Positions 7,382 through 14,639 of a stretch of DNA of 17,771 bases are shown piece by piece (the first letter of the stretch is position 1; the number at the start of each line of letters is the position of its first letter). The translations under genes and the position numbers were made by a program. The notes under the pieces were generated by a model that had not been told where the DNA came from, ran no database searches, and saw nothing but the letters and a program-made list of their open reading frames with translations. This stretch comes from Clostridia bacterium (GTDB lineage: Bacteria > Bacillota > Clostridia > CAKSNL01 > HGM11501). The stretch is taken from NCBI GenBank assembly GCA_017390225.1, contig JAFPCL010000144.1, positions 1 to 17,771 of the forward strand, in the 5' to 3' direction.

Positions 7382-8506
7382 TTATTTAATGATTCTGCCG
7401 CGCAAAATCGCACAGTCATGGGCGAAAACAGGCTGATGGGCGTTTTCCGTGTGGTAGGTGGTTTCGCCGGTGAAAATATTGGTGAGCTCTACCTTGCATC
7501 CGGAATGCAGAGGAATACCGATATCCTTCAGAAAAATCGAAAAATAACGATCCATATCGCTCAGGTTAAAGCATCCCAGCGCAAAACTGCCGTCGGAAAG
7601 ATGGCGGATGGCGGCAATTCTTTGGTTGTTTTCTTCTTTGAAAACAAAGAAGGGCGGGCGGCACTCTGCATCCTGGTTGATGGCAAGCAGTTCGCGGTTT
7701 TGCATCAGAAGGCGGCTGGTGTCATCTACGGAGCGGAGGTCTGCACCCATCATCAGAGGAACACCGAAGAAGCACCAGGCGGCAAAATGCGTGCGATATT
7801 CCGTTTCTGTCATACCACCGAGGGCAACATTGCCTTTGCCATTCATGCCGACAACCAGCATATCCATGTCGTTGTAGCAGTAAGGCGCAGAGAGGTTGAA
7901 GTTCCCCAACTGGGAAATCAAGATATCACGCATGCTGACATAGTTATCCTGGATATCGCCGGTGGAGCGATACATGGTCGCCCCAATAGAGCGCATCCAG
8001 GTCCAGGGCTCATTTACACCCCAATTGCAAGGGGAGAACAAAATATCTCTGCCGGATGCCTTGAGCGCCATGCTCATGGTGTGATAGGCATTGATGCAGT
8101 TACCGGATTGAGGGAAGAAGCAAAAATCATATTTCAAAAAGTCCACGCCCCAGGAAGCAAACTGGGCGGCGTCGGAATATTCGTGATCAAAGCTACCGGG
8201 ATGGCTGTCGCAGGTTTGTGTGCCGGCACAGCTGTAGATGCCGAATTTGAGCCCTTTTTCATGCACATAATCGGCAACGGCTTTCATGCCGTGGGGGAAC
8301 TTTTCAGGATGGGCGACCAACAGTCCGTTTTCATCACGTTCTTTGGCGGACCAGCAATCGTCGATGACCAGATACTCATAGCCCGCATCACGATAGCCTT
8401 TTTCGACCATGGCATCTGCCATTTCGAAAATCAGCTGTTCGTTGATATCACGACCAAATGTATTCCAAGAATTCCATCCCATAGGGGGTGTCTTGATTGG
8501 AAGCAT
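7382..8506 (-). CDS. Alpha-galactosidase or related enzyme, glycoside hydrolase family 27
   Basis: This 374-residue retaining glycosidase of family GH27 (clan GH-D) should release terminal alpha-linked galactose or a related sugar. Visible signatures are PPMGWNSWN at 7-15, YLVIDDCW at 45-52, FGIYSCAGTQTC at 88-99, the nucleophile in LKYDFC (D127), the RxxxD acid/base motif RSTGD (D184) and a following YNDMDMLVVG. There is no signal peptide, so it acts on imported oligosaccharides in the cytoplasm. The start at 8506 is chosen because AAAGGA lies 8 nt upstream; an ATG three codons earlier would overlap that site. It is the first gene of the operon and starts 25 nt after the RNase P RNA 3' end. 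Activity on beta-L-arabinopyranosides, seen in some family members, cannot be excluded. Confidence 0.92.
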   Translation of the reverse strand: MLPIKTPPMGWNSWNTFGRDINEQLIFEMADAMVEKGYRDAGYEYLVIDDCWSAKERDENGLLVAHPEKFPHGMKAVADYVHEKGLKFGIYSCAGTQTCDSHPGSFDHEYSDAAQFASWGVDFLKYDFCFFPQSGNCINAYHTMSMALKASGRDILFSPCNWGVNEPWTWMRSIGATMYRSTGDIQDNYVSMRDILISQLGNFNLSAPYCYNDMDMLVVGMNGKGNVALGGMTETEYRTHFAAWCFFGVPLMMGADLRSVDDTSRLLMQNRELLAINQDAECRPPFFVFKEENNQRIAAIRHLSDGSFALGCFNLSDMDRYFSIFLKDIGIPLHSGCKVELTNIFTGETTYHTENAHQPVFAHDCAILRGRIIK

Positions 8507-8531
8507 AAAAACCATCCTTTCAAAAATAAAA

Positions 8532-9167
8532 ACAGAATGAGTAAGTCTGTAAGCCGGGTTCTGTATTAAACGATCATCTATCTATGCCGTATGTTTCCAT
8601 ACGGCTAAAGCCACTTTTGGGGGAACGTCGGGCAAACTTAACTCCCCGCTTCGTGTTGCTCCGGGTGGGGTTTACATGCTCGCACCGTCTCCGGCTTGAG
8701 AGTGAGCTCTTACCTCACTGTTTCACCCTTACCGCATGAAACACAAAAAAATGCACAGACCGTTTCATGGTTTCAAAAACCATGAAACTATGGACGAAAC
8801 AAACCGCTCGACGTACCTTTGTACGCCTTCGGGATGGCTTTTTTCGTCTTTGCCTCAAAAAGCATTTGTTTCGTTCATTCTGCACTATTTTTTTGCATTT
8901 CATAAAAGAAATGCAAAAATCGGTGCAGGTTGTTTTTATTGTGTGTGGATAAAATTTCCGCGTCTTAAAAGATGGAAATCTGCATATAAACACACCATAA
9001 AAGTTTTGCACTACTGCGTTTTTCGTTTTTATGCGGCGGTTATTTTCTGTTGCACTTTCCCTGAAGTCGCCTTCGCCGGCAGTTAACCGGCACCCTGCCC
9101 TGTGGAGCCCGGACTTTCCTCATTGACATTTTCATGCCCCCGCGATCGTCTGGCTTACTCATTCTGT
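8532..9167 (-). ncRNA. rnpB: RNase P RNA (class A) with a giant P12 domain
   Basis: This is the catalytic RNA of RNase P, which trims tRNA 5' leaders. On the minus strand it opens with a 14-nt P1 strand (9154-9167) exactly complementary to the 3' end (8532-8545). Conserved blocks include GAGGAAAGTCCGGGCTCC (P4 5' side), GGCGAAGGCGACTTCAGGGAAAGTGC, CAGAAAATAACCGCC, GGTAAGGGTGAAA, GAGGTAAGAGCTC, the P15 loop CACCCGGAGCAA that pairs with tRNA CCA, and CAGAACCCGGCTTAC (P4 3' side). P18 is CCGTATG/CATACGG capped by GAAA (8587-8604). The order matches class A, as usual in Clostridia. Total length is about 636 nt against about 350-400 normally; the excess sits in P12 (8734-9034). The 3' end runs into TTTTTATTTTTG. 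Confidence 0.96.
8734..9034 (-). other. Expanded P12 domain inside the RNase P RNA
   Basis: Between the conserved CCGCC and GGTAAGGG blocks, where E. coli has a P12 stem-loop of roughly 25 nt, this RNA has about 301 nt. The base is closed by GCAT (9031-9034) with ATGC (8734-8737). Inside I see by eye: a hairpin at 8880-8928 with a 12-bp perfect helix plus CTGCAC/GTGCAG below an internal loop; a 12-bp perfect hairpin with a 3-nt loop at 8762-8788; a 10-bp helix ACGAAACAAA/TTTGTTTCGT enclosing CGTAC/GTACG; and a GTGTG/CACAC plus ATTTCC/GGAAAT stem near 8942-8997. The pairing density argues for a structured RNA domain rather than random insertion. No convincing coding sequence is in it. Confidence 0.85.
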
Positions 9168-9175
9168 TGCATAAA

Positions 9176-9204
9176 AGTGTAGCAAAAAAACAAGGAATTG
9201 TCAA
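9176..9204 (-). promoter_or_regulatory. Promoter of the RNase P RNA gene
   Basis: On the minus strand TTGACA (9199-9204), a 17-bp spacer and TACACT (9176-9181) predict transcription starting about 9167-9170, at the first base of P1. This fits a stable RNA made without leader processing, and may also feed the downstream alpha-galactosidase operon by readthrough. Confidence 0.8.
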
Positions 9205-9278
9205 GTTCTTTTGGGATTTTTCGGGCATTTGCAGGAAGATTTGTTCTTGTAATGAAGAAAAATAAAGGGGAATAAAAG

Positions 9279-9330
9279 AAAGAGCCTGTTTCCGTTCATG
9301 AAACGCACGAATGAAAACAGGCTCTTTTTT
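9279..9330. terminator. Terminator after the exported esterase gene
   Basis: AAAGAGCCTGTTT (9279-9291) and AAACAGGCTCTTT (9315-9327) form a 13-bp stem, with partial pairing inside the loop. On the minus strand the tail is TTTCTTTTATT; on the plus strand it is a six-T run. It ends transcription of the gene at 9372-12590 and insulates the RNase P promoter about 75 bp downstream. The rest of the 9205-9371 gap shows nothing else. Confidence 0.85.
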
Positions 9331-9371
9331 AATATTTCATTTTTGTTCAGATGCTTTTTGTATCTCCTGTT

Positions 9372-12300
9372 TTATCCGTTTTCCGCAGGTGTGTGCACGA
9401 TGTCTAACGTGCCGCGGTTGATCATGGGTCCTTCCCAACCATCCATGAAGGGAAGCATCAGCTTGTTTTCGCTGTTTGCCATGTTGGTGTTGGACAGGGT
9501 AGAATAACGGATGATGCCGTAGCGCACACCGGCAATCACGGTGCCGGGAGCGGTTTCAATCCGCACCTGATCGGGGGCGACCACGGAGGCAATGACGTTG
9601 ACAGCTTCTCCGGTGGAAAGCACGGCTTCAAAGCCCAAAATCATATGCTTATTGGGGCCGACGGTTTTTAAGCCGCTCCCCACATGATCGAAGGTAATCA
9701 GGGCGGTGTTACCACTGTAGTGAATGGTTTTCGGCAGAGGACCATGGGTGTAGTCCAAGTCACGGGTTTGGTAATTGACTGCCAATGCTACATCTGCCAA
9801 GCGATAACCGAGCGGCTTTTTATAAGGGGGATGCATGGTATCGGAACCGCTTTGCAGTACGCCGCAGTCATGGGTGGCGATGGCATAATAGTTATCGATT
9901 TCATAATAGCCTTGTGTCTGCGAGGCACGGGTTTTTTCCGTGTGCCATGCATCGCAGTTGTAGGTGGTGAGGAGAAGATTAAATACAGGATAGTCTTTTT
10001 TGCTTTGGGTTCGATAATAAGTAATCATATCATGGAGGCGATCCGTGTAGGTACAGGCAGGAAGGTTTGCATTTTGCCACCAGTTGCCTTCGTTTGTTTC
10101 CGAATCGGATTCCCCTTGCAGATAAATCATGCCGGACACACGCATTTTTTCAAAGCCTTTGATAAAGATATTGTGAATCCATGCACCACCGATTAAGGAA
10201 AGCGGTGTAGCACCCTCCCATGCGGTGTAATTTTCGCTGACCTCCATAGGGCCGAGCATCTGAAGCCTTGCACCTGGCTGTGAAATCTGCACAACACCGA
10301 TGGGGATATTACGGTTTGTTTCATTTACCAGTTTTTCGGCAAAATACCAGCCGATGGCGGATAATTCCCCTGCTGTTCCCGAGGAAAGCGTTGCCCAATG
10401 GAATTTGGCATCCGGCTCTGCATATTCACGCGATTGATCTCGGTTGACCGGTTGGCGTTGGACAAAGAAGCGAATGGGCATGTTATGGTCGAGCCTTGCA
10501 ACGTCTGCCGCATAGGTGTCGGTGCGGTTCCACTCGTAGTCGGCATTGGACTGACCGCCTACCAGATATACATCGCCGATTAAAACATCTTGAAATTCTT
10601 CTCTGTGCGCATCATTGTAGACAGACAAGGTTTGCCCCTGTGTCTGATAGGAAAGAACGGGGAAACGAACGGAAAAGCTGCCGTCGTGTTCGCCGTAGCC
10701 GTAAGCGGTCACACCGCCGATGGAGGCATAAATCTTTTCGCCGGGCTGTGCGCCGAAGCCGTAAATGCAGGGTTCATCATGATCTAAAACCATGTGACTG
10801 CCGAAGGCAGAAGATGTGTGCCACTGTCCCTTGGGGGTGATAGTGCCGGGGAACGCACCGGTCGATTGCATCGGGGTTTTGGCTTTCAAGCCGCCGAGCG
10901 CACCGTCAAATACAAGGGCACAAACGCTCCACACACCGTCTTCTTTCCATGTGATGGAGGGGATAACATCTTTTTGAGATTGTACAACATCAATCAAGCG
11001 ACCGTCTTTGGCATATCTTGCAAATACCACTTGATCATCGGCGTCCACACCGCTTCCTTGCAATGTAGCCGTGCAGGAATTTTCTTCGTAGGCAAGATGA
11101 AGATCTGCCACGGAGGGTTCGTTTTCAAAGCCATAGACGTTGATGTTATAGGCAGATACCCAAACACCATTCACACTTGTTCCCATCACGCGCAGGCGAA
11201 GATACCTTGCCCTGTGATAAAAACGTCCGTGGATGAATGTGTTGCCGCTCCCGTCGGTGCGAGAGGTGGCAATCGTTGTATAATTTACGCCGTCATTACT
11301 GCATTGCAGTTTATAAGAATATTGGTTGTTATGAAGTACATAAAGCTTGCCCGTGACAGCGACAATGGATTTCGGCTCGCCGAAATCCAGCTCAATCCAT
11401 TGGGGCACGGTGGCGTCACTTGCAGACCAGCGGGTGTCGGTGGTGTCTGTAAGAATATTTTCTTTTTCATTGCCTGCCTGCTCGGAACTGGCGGTGACTT
11501 TTTTGACCGACGAATTATGAAGCACGTATTGTGCATCTGCCGCATAGATTTTCACTTCACAGATGGATGCCCAGCTGATGCCGGGATACATACCGGTAAT
11601 GTTGATACGCACATAGCGGGCAATGGCATAGGTCAGATCGGTTTCCACAAAATAGCCATTGATGGTAGCCGATGTGCCGCCACCCATGGGGGTAAAGGTT
11701 TCGCCGTCTATGGAAACCCATATGTCGTAGGTTGCATAGGTTTCCCCCGGAGTGTCCTGAAAAATATAGCCTTCAAGCTTATCTAAAACATAAGTTCCTC
11801 CCAAGTCAACGGTGACATGGGCAGGGAAAACACTGCCATCGGTGACCCAACGCGTCGACATATCGCCGTCGGTGATAAAATTGCCGGGAGCGGCTCCAAA
11901 TGCCGAGCTTGCGGTGACCGGCTTCTTGTCGGATACGGGGATGGCGGTGGATAAAGATTTGCCGTAAATATGTATATCATAAATGCTTGCCCAGGAGGAA
12001 GAAGAATGAAGAAGCTTCATCTTCACACGGCGGACAGTTTGCGTGCCGAATGTGTTCTCCGAAAAATATCCCGTGGCGGCATCGTTTTGTCCCGAAGCTA
12101 AAAGATAATAGTCCGTTCCGTCCAGCGTGCCCCATAATTCGTAGTCATAAACCGTATCTTGATATAATGTGCCGCAGATTTCATCGATGACACAAGGCTC
12201 ACCCAGGTTAATCTCGACCCACTGGGGCAAAATTTGGTCACTTGCCGACCAACGGGTAGTGCTATTACCGTCGTTGATGTGGCTTGCCGGATTGCCTGCC

Positions 12301-12590
12301 TGCTCGGAGCTTGCCGTCACACGCTTTTTAAATGCTAAATCCGTGCCGCGGTCGTGGGCGTGTGTGCTGTCGGTGCAAAGCAAATATGTTTTGCCGTCGA
12401 GCATAACCTCGTCACCGTCTTTGAGGACATCATTTGCCGTCAAAAAGCAGACCGCTTCATCGGTGTGCGCGGAAAGAAACTGCTGCTTGGTGACTTGATT
12501 TCCAGGCAGTTGCAAAACCGGCATGGCGGCAAATGCGGAAACAGAGAAAAAACAAAGACAAAGTGAAAAAAACAGAAAAAATCGCTTCAT
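9372..12590 (-). CDS. Exported SASA-type carbohydrate acetylesterase with three F5/8C domains
   Basis: The 1072-residue secreted protein has a signal peptide (KRFFLFF..., likely cut after SAFA near residue 21). Three discoidin/F5-8 type C domains follow at about 82-212, 222-352 and 362-488, which usually bind glycans. After a linker domain (about 493-590) comes a sialate O-acetylesterase-type (SASA) SGNH region: GGQSNADY with catalytic Ser S681, QISQPGARLQ at 768-777, YLQGESDS at 823-830 and DTMHPP with D917 and H920. The C-terminal part (about 950-1072) is a beta-rich module. It probably removes acetyl groups from host or plant glycans outside the cell. No LPxTG, SLH or transmembrane anchor is visible. 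The start has AAGGAGG 6 nt upstream. It has its own promoter, shared head-on with the divergent AraC regulator gene. The exact substrate is unknown. Confidence 0.9.
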   Translation of the reverse strand: MKRFFLFFSLCLCFFSVSAFAAMPVLQLPGNQVTKQQFLSAHTDEAVCFLTANDVLKDGDEVMLDGKTYLLCTDSTHAHDRGTDLAFKKRVTASSEQAGNPASHINDGNSTTRWSASDQILPQWVEINLGEPCVIDEICGTLYQDTVYDYELWGTLDGTDYYLLASGQNDAATGYFSENTFGTQTVRRVKMKLLHSSSSWASIYDIHIYGKSLSTAIPVSDKKPVTASSAFGAAPGNFITDGDMSTRWVTDGSVFPAHVTVDLGGTYVLDKLEGYIFQDTPGETYATYDIWVSIDGETFTPMGGGTSATINGYFVETDLTYAIARYVRINITGMYPGISWASICEVKIYAADAQYVLHNSSVKKVTASSEQAGNEKENILTDTTDTRWSASDATVPQWIELDFGEPKSIVAVTGKLYVLHNNQYSYKLQCSNDGVNYTTIATSRTDGSGNTFIHGRFYHRARYLRLRVMGTSVNGVWVSAYNINVYGFENEPSVADLHLAYEENSCTATLQGSGVDADDQVVFARYAKDGRLIDVVQSQKDVIPSITWKEDGVWSVCALVFDGALGGLKAKTPMQSTGAFPGTITPKGQWHTSSAFGSHMVLDHDEPCIYGFGAQPGEKIYASIGGVTAYGYGEHDGSFSVRFPVLSYQTQGQTLSVYNDAHREEFQDVLIGDVYLVGGQSNADYEWNRTDTYAADVARLDHNMPIRFFVQRQPVNRDQSREYAEPDAKFHWATLSSGTAGELSAIGWYFAEKLVNETNRNIPIGVVQISQPGARLQMLGPMEVSENYTAWEGATPLSLIGGAWIHNIFIKGFEKMRVSGMIYLQGESDSETNEGNWWQNANLPACTYTDRLHDMITYYRTQSKKDYPVFNLLLTTYNCDAWHTEKTRASQTQGYYEIDNYYAIATHDCGVLQSGSDTMHPPYKKPLGYRLADVALAVNYQTRDLDYTHGPLPKTIHYSGNTALITFDHVGSGLKTVGPNKHMILGFEAVLSTGEAVNVIASVVAPDQVRIETAPGTVIAGVRYGIIRYSTLSNTNMANSENKLMLPFMDGWEGPMINRGTLDIVHTPAENG

Positions 12591-12631
12591 GGGTTTCCTC
12601 CTTATGAAAAAGAAAAAAATATATTTTCTAC

Positions 12632-12660
12632 TTGTATTATATTGAAAAGTATGCTACAAT
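12632..12660 (+). promoter_or_regulatory. Promoter of the AraC-family regulator gene
   Basis: On the plus strand TTGTAT (12632-12637), a 17-bp spacer and TACAAT (12655-12660) precede the regulator gene by about 55-60 nt. It occupies the same DNA as the divergent esterase promoter on the opposite strand. Confidence 0.65.
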
Positions 12661-12664
12661 GCAA
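12636..12664 (-). promoter_or_regulatory. Promoter of the exported esterase gene
   Basis: On the minus strand TTGCAT (12659-12664), a 17-bp spacer and a perfect TATAAT (12636-12641) lie about 40 nt upstream of the AAGGAGG ribosome binding site of the esterase gene. Confidence 0.75.
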
Positions 12665-12669
12665 GAGGA

Positions 12670-12697
12670 ATAATTTTATCATATAGAATAAAATTAT
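12670..12697. promoter_or_regulatory. AT-rich inverted repeat between divergent genes
   Basis: ATAATTTTAT (12670-12679) and ATAAAATTAT (12688-12697) are perfect 10-bp arms around an 8-nt centre. The repeat lies just upstream of the esterase -35 element and in the regulator's leader, so it could be an operator or a leader hairpin. AraC-family proteins more often bind direct repeats, so the binding protein is open. Confidence 0.4.
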
Positions 12698-12719
12698 GTT
12701 AATCAAGGGGGCTGAGAAT

Positions 12720-13523
12720 ATGCCGAAAACACCGGGAAGTTATACCTATTATGAAGATTATTCTGCCATTCGTTTTTTTAAGACACAAGACCCTTCTGCG
12801 CCGCCGCATGCCCATGCCGCCATTGAAATTGCCATTTCATTTCGCGGAAATTTTACGGTATTTATTCGAGACTCTGTCTATACCGTATCGCCCGGAGATT
12901 GTGTTTTGATTCCGCCGTATACGGAGCATAGCTTTTCATGTACGGAAGAGGATACAGAGGTGTGTGTGTTCATCTTGCCGATTTCATTGTATCCTGAGAT
13001 GAATATGGTTTTCTCTGCCGAGCCGATTTCTCCCTTGATATCTATCGATTTGCAAAAGGATAACGTTCTTTGCTGTTTGGTACGGGATGTGTTTGCAGAG
13101 CAAGATCAGGTGTCGGGGTTAACGCAAAAATATGCCGCCGCGCTCATTGCTTCGAAGCTGATTGATCACATGGAGTTCTCTCAGGGGTCGAGCAGTGAAG
13201 CTTCTTTCACGGAGCGGTGTCTTCAATATTGTCAAGCGCACTACAAAGAACCGATTACGCTCAAAAAAATGGCAAAGGATTTGCATGTTTCTTATACCTA
13301 TGCATCGTATCTGTTTAATAATATTCTTCAGCAAAACTTTTGCACTTATGTGAATAAGCTTCGTGTGGCAGAGGCAATGACTATGATTGCCGACACCGAT
13401 GATTCCATATCGGATATTGCTTTTCAATGCGGATTTTCCTGTATTCGAACCTTTAATCAAGCATTTGCCAAACAAACAGGTGTCACGCCGACACAGCTCA
13501 GAAAGAAAATCAGAGAAAAGTAA
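12720..13523 (+). CDS. AraC-family transcriptional regulator with cupin sensor domain
   Basis: The 267-residue regulator has an N-terminal cupin-like ligand domain (about 1-100, with HAH at 30-32 and SPGDCVLIPPYTEHSF) and a C-terminal double helix-turn-helix domain from about 165 to 262. The second HTH carries the usual SISDIAFQCGFSCIRTFNQAFAK pattern in which G and F are typical, followed by the VTPTQLRKK end motif. Such proteins commonly sense sugars. It is divergent from the exported esterase gene and is its likely activator. The ATG at 12720 has AAGGGGG about 8 nt upstream; an earlier in-frame ATG at 12696 lies inside the inverted repeat without a ribosome binding site. Confidence 0.9.
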   Translation: MPKTPGSYTYYEDYSAIRFFKTQDPSAPPHAHAAIEIAISFRGNFTVFIRDSVYTVSPGDCVLIPPYTEHSFSCTEEDTEVCVFILPISLYPEMNMVFSAEPISPLISIDLQKDNVLCCLVRDVFAEQDQVSGLTQKYAAALIASKLIDHMEFSQGSSSEASFTERCLQYCQAHYKEPITLKKMAKDLHVSYTYASYLFNNILQQNFCTYVNKLRVAEAMTMIADTDDSISDIAFQCGFSCIRTFNQAFAKQTGVTPTQLRKKIREK

Positions 13524-13592
13524 ACAAAGACTTCATGGAAGAAACAACAGAATATATATAGGAAATCTTATAAAACGAATGATGTGTTGTGG

Positions 13593-13629
13593 AAAGAGCT
13601 GTCAACCGAGAGGGGACGGCTCTTTTTTT
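13593..13629 (+). terminator. Terminator after the AraC-family gene
   Basis: AAAGAGCTGTC (13593-13603) pairs with GACGGCTCTTT (13615-13625), one G-U or mismatch in the middle, and is followed by a T-run to 13629. Confidence 0.8.
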
Positions 13630-13656
13630 GTGCATCTATCTGAAAAAATATAAAAG

Positions 13657-13697
13657 TTTACAGATAAGTTGACAGATGTAAAGTTTTGTGTTAACAT
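13657..13697 (+). promoter_or_regulatory. nad operon promoter with NiaR-box-like element
   Basis: TTGACA (13669-13674), a 17-bp spacer and TAACAT (13692-13697) form the promoter of nadA. Over the -35 lies an imperfect symmetric element with arms TTTACA (13657-13662) and TGTAAA (13677-13682), containing the repeated half-site ACAGAT. Firmicute NiaR sites contain TTGACA/TGTAAA-like halves. The repressor gene is the fourth gene of this operon, so autoregulation by niacin-loaded NiaR is likely. The box assignment is inference. Confidence 0.6.
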
Positions 13698-13738
13698 ATG
13701 TGAAGTGTTTTATGCAGTTTATGAGAGGGATCATGACA

Positions 13739-14638
13739 ATGAAAGAAAAAATACAGAAATTGAAATCAGAGAAAAATGCAGTTATTCTGGCACACTATTA
13801 TGCACCGGAGGAAGCACAAAGCGTGGCAGACTTCGTTGGCGATTCTTTTTATCTGGCAAAGGTTGCAAAGCAAACTTCGGCAGATATCATTGTTTTTTGC
13901 GGTGTTTCTTTTATGGGCGAAAGTGCGAAGATACTGAATCCCGAAAAGAAGGTTCTGATGCCGGATATAACGGCCGATTGTCCTATGGCACATATGGTGG
14001 CACCGGGTAAAATTCAGGAAATGAGAGAGAAATACGAGGATTTGGCAGTGGTTTGCTACATCAATGCAACAGCAGAGCTCAAATGCATGAGCGATGTGTG
14101 CGTCACATCATCCAATGCGGTCAAGATTGTAAGGGCTTTGAAAAATCAAAATATATTTTTTATTCCCGACCGCAATCTTGGTAAATTTGTAGCAGAACAA
14201 GTTCCTGAAAAAAATGTGATTATCAATGACGGCTATTGCCCGATTCATGCTGTGATAACAAAAGAACAGCTTGCGGCCGTGAAGAATGAACATCCGAAGG
14301 CAGAAATTCTCACCCATCCGGAATGTGAGCCGGAGGTTTTGGAAATGTCGGATTACATAGGCTCTACCGCCGACATCATTGCTTATGCTCAAAAATCGGA
14401 AGGCAAAGAATTTATCATATGTACGGAAGACGGTGTAAAATACAAATTGAAAAAGGACAATCCCGACAAGAATTTTTATTTTGTATCACCGACACCGTGT
14501 TGCAAGGATATGAAATTAAACACGCTTGAAAATATACTTTCAGTGCTTGAGAAAGAAGACAATATAGTAGAAATCCATGAGGAAAAACGGCAAAAAGCCT
14601 TAATTCCGCTTGACAAAATGCTGGAGTGTGCAAAATAA
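13739..14638 (+). CDS. nadA: Quinolinate synthase
   Basis: NadA condenses iminoaspartate with dihydroxyacetone phosphate to quinolinate in de novo NAD synthesis, using a 4Fe-4S cluster. The 299-residue protein has the compact length of archaeal and thermophile NadA. The three expected cluster ligands are visible: C81 in ADCPMAH, C167 in GYCPIH and C255 in the PTPCCKDMK region. Substrate-side motifs AHYY (18-21), VGDS (33-36), YINATAELK (107-115), TSSNA (123-127) and HPEC (193-196) are present. The ATG at 13739 is chosen because GAGGG lies 9 nt upstream; the frame is open further up but that part covers the promoter. It is the first gene of nadA-nadB-nadC-niaR, with 1 nt to nadB. Confidence 0.96.
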   Translation: MKEKIQKLKSEKNAVILAHYYAPEEAQSVADFVGDSFYLAKVAKQTSADIIVFCGVSFMGESAKILNPEKKVLMPDITADCPMAHMVAPGKIQEMREKYEDLAVVCYINATAELKCMSDVCVTSSNAVKIVRALKNQNIFFIPDRNLGKFVAEQVPEKNVIINDGYCPIHAVITKEQLAAVKNEHPKAEILTHPECEPEVLEMSDYIGSTADIIAYAQKSEGKEFIICTEDGVKYKLKKDNPDKNFYFVSPTPCCKDMKLNTLENILSVLEKEDNIVEIHEEKRQKALIPLDKMLECAK

Positions 14639-14639
14639 T

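Noticed and set aside
7331..8569. Plus-strand open frame of 412 codons opposite GH27
   Set aside because: It is the shadow of the alpha-galactosidase gene, which shows all catalytic motifs. The antisense frame runs into the RNase P RNA and has no family features.
8715..9011. Minus-strand open frame of 98 codons inside the P12 expansion
   Set aside because: It crosses the P12 hairpins and enters the conserved RNase P core. The product is highly basic and F/C-rich with no start signal, so an encoded protein such as an intron or homing nuclease is not supported.
8734..9034. P12 expansion as an inserted mobile element or group I/II intron
   Set aside because: No target-site duplication, terminal repeat, intron core or reverse transcriptase is visible. 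The segment begins and ends exactly at the P12 base with pairing GCAT/ATGC.
10794..11786. Plus-strand open frame of 330 codons opposite the esterase
   Set aside because: It lies antisense within the discoidin-esterase gene, with no ribosome binding site or recognisable domains.
12696..12719. Upstream ATG start for the AraC-family gene
   Set aside because: No ribosome binding site; it falls inside the palindrome. The ATG at 12720 has AAGGGGG at proper distance.
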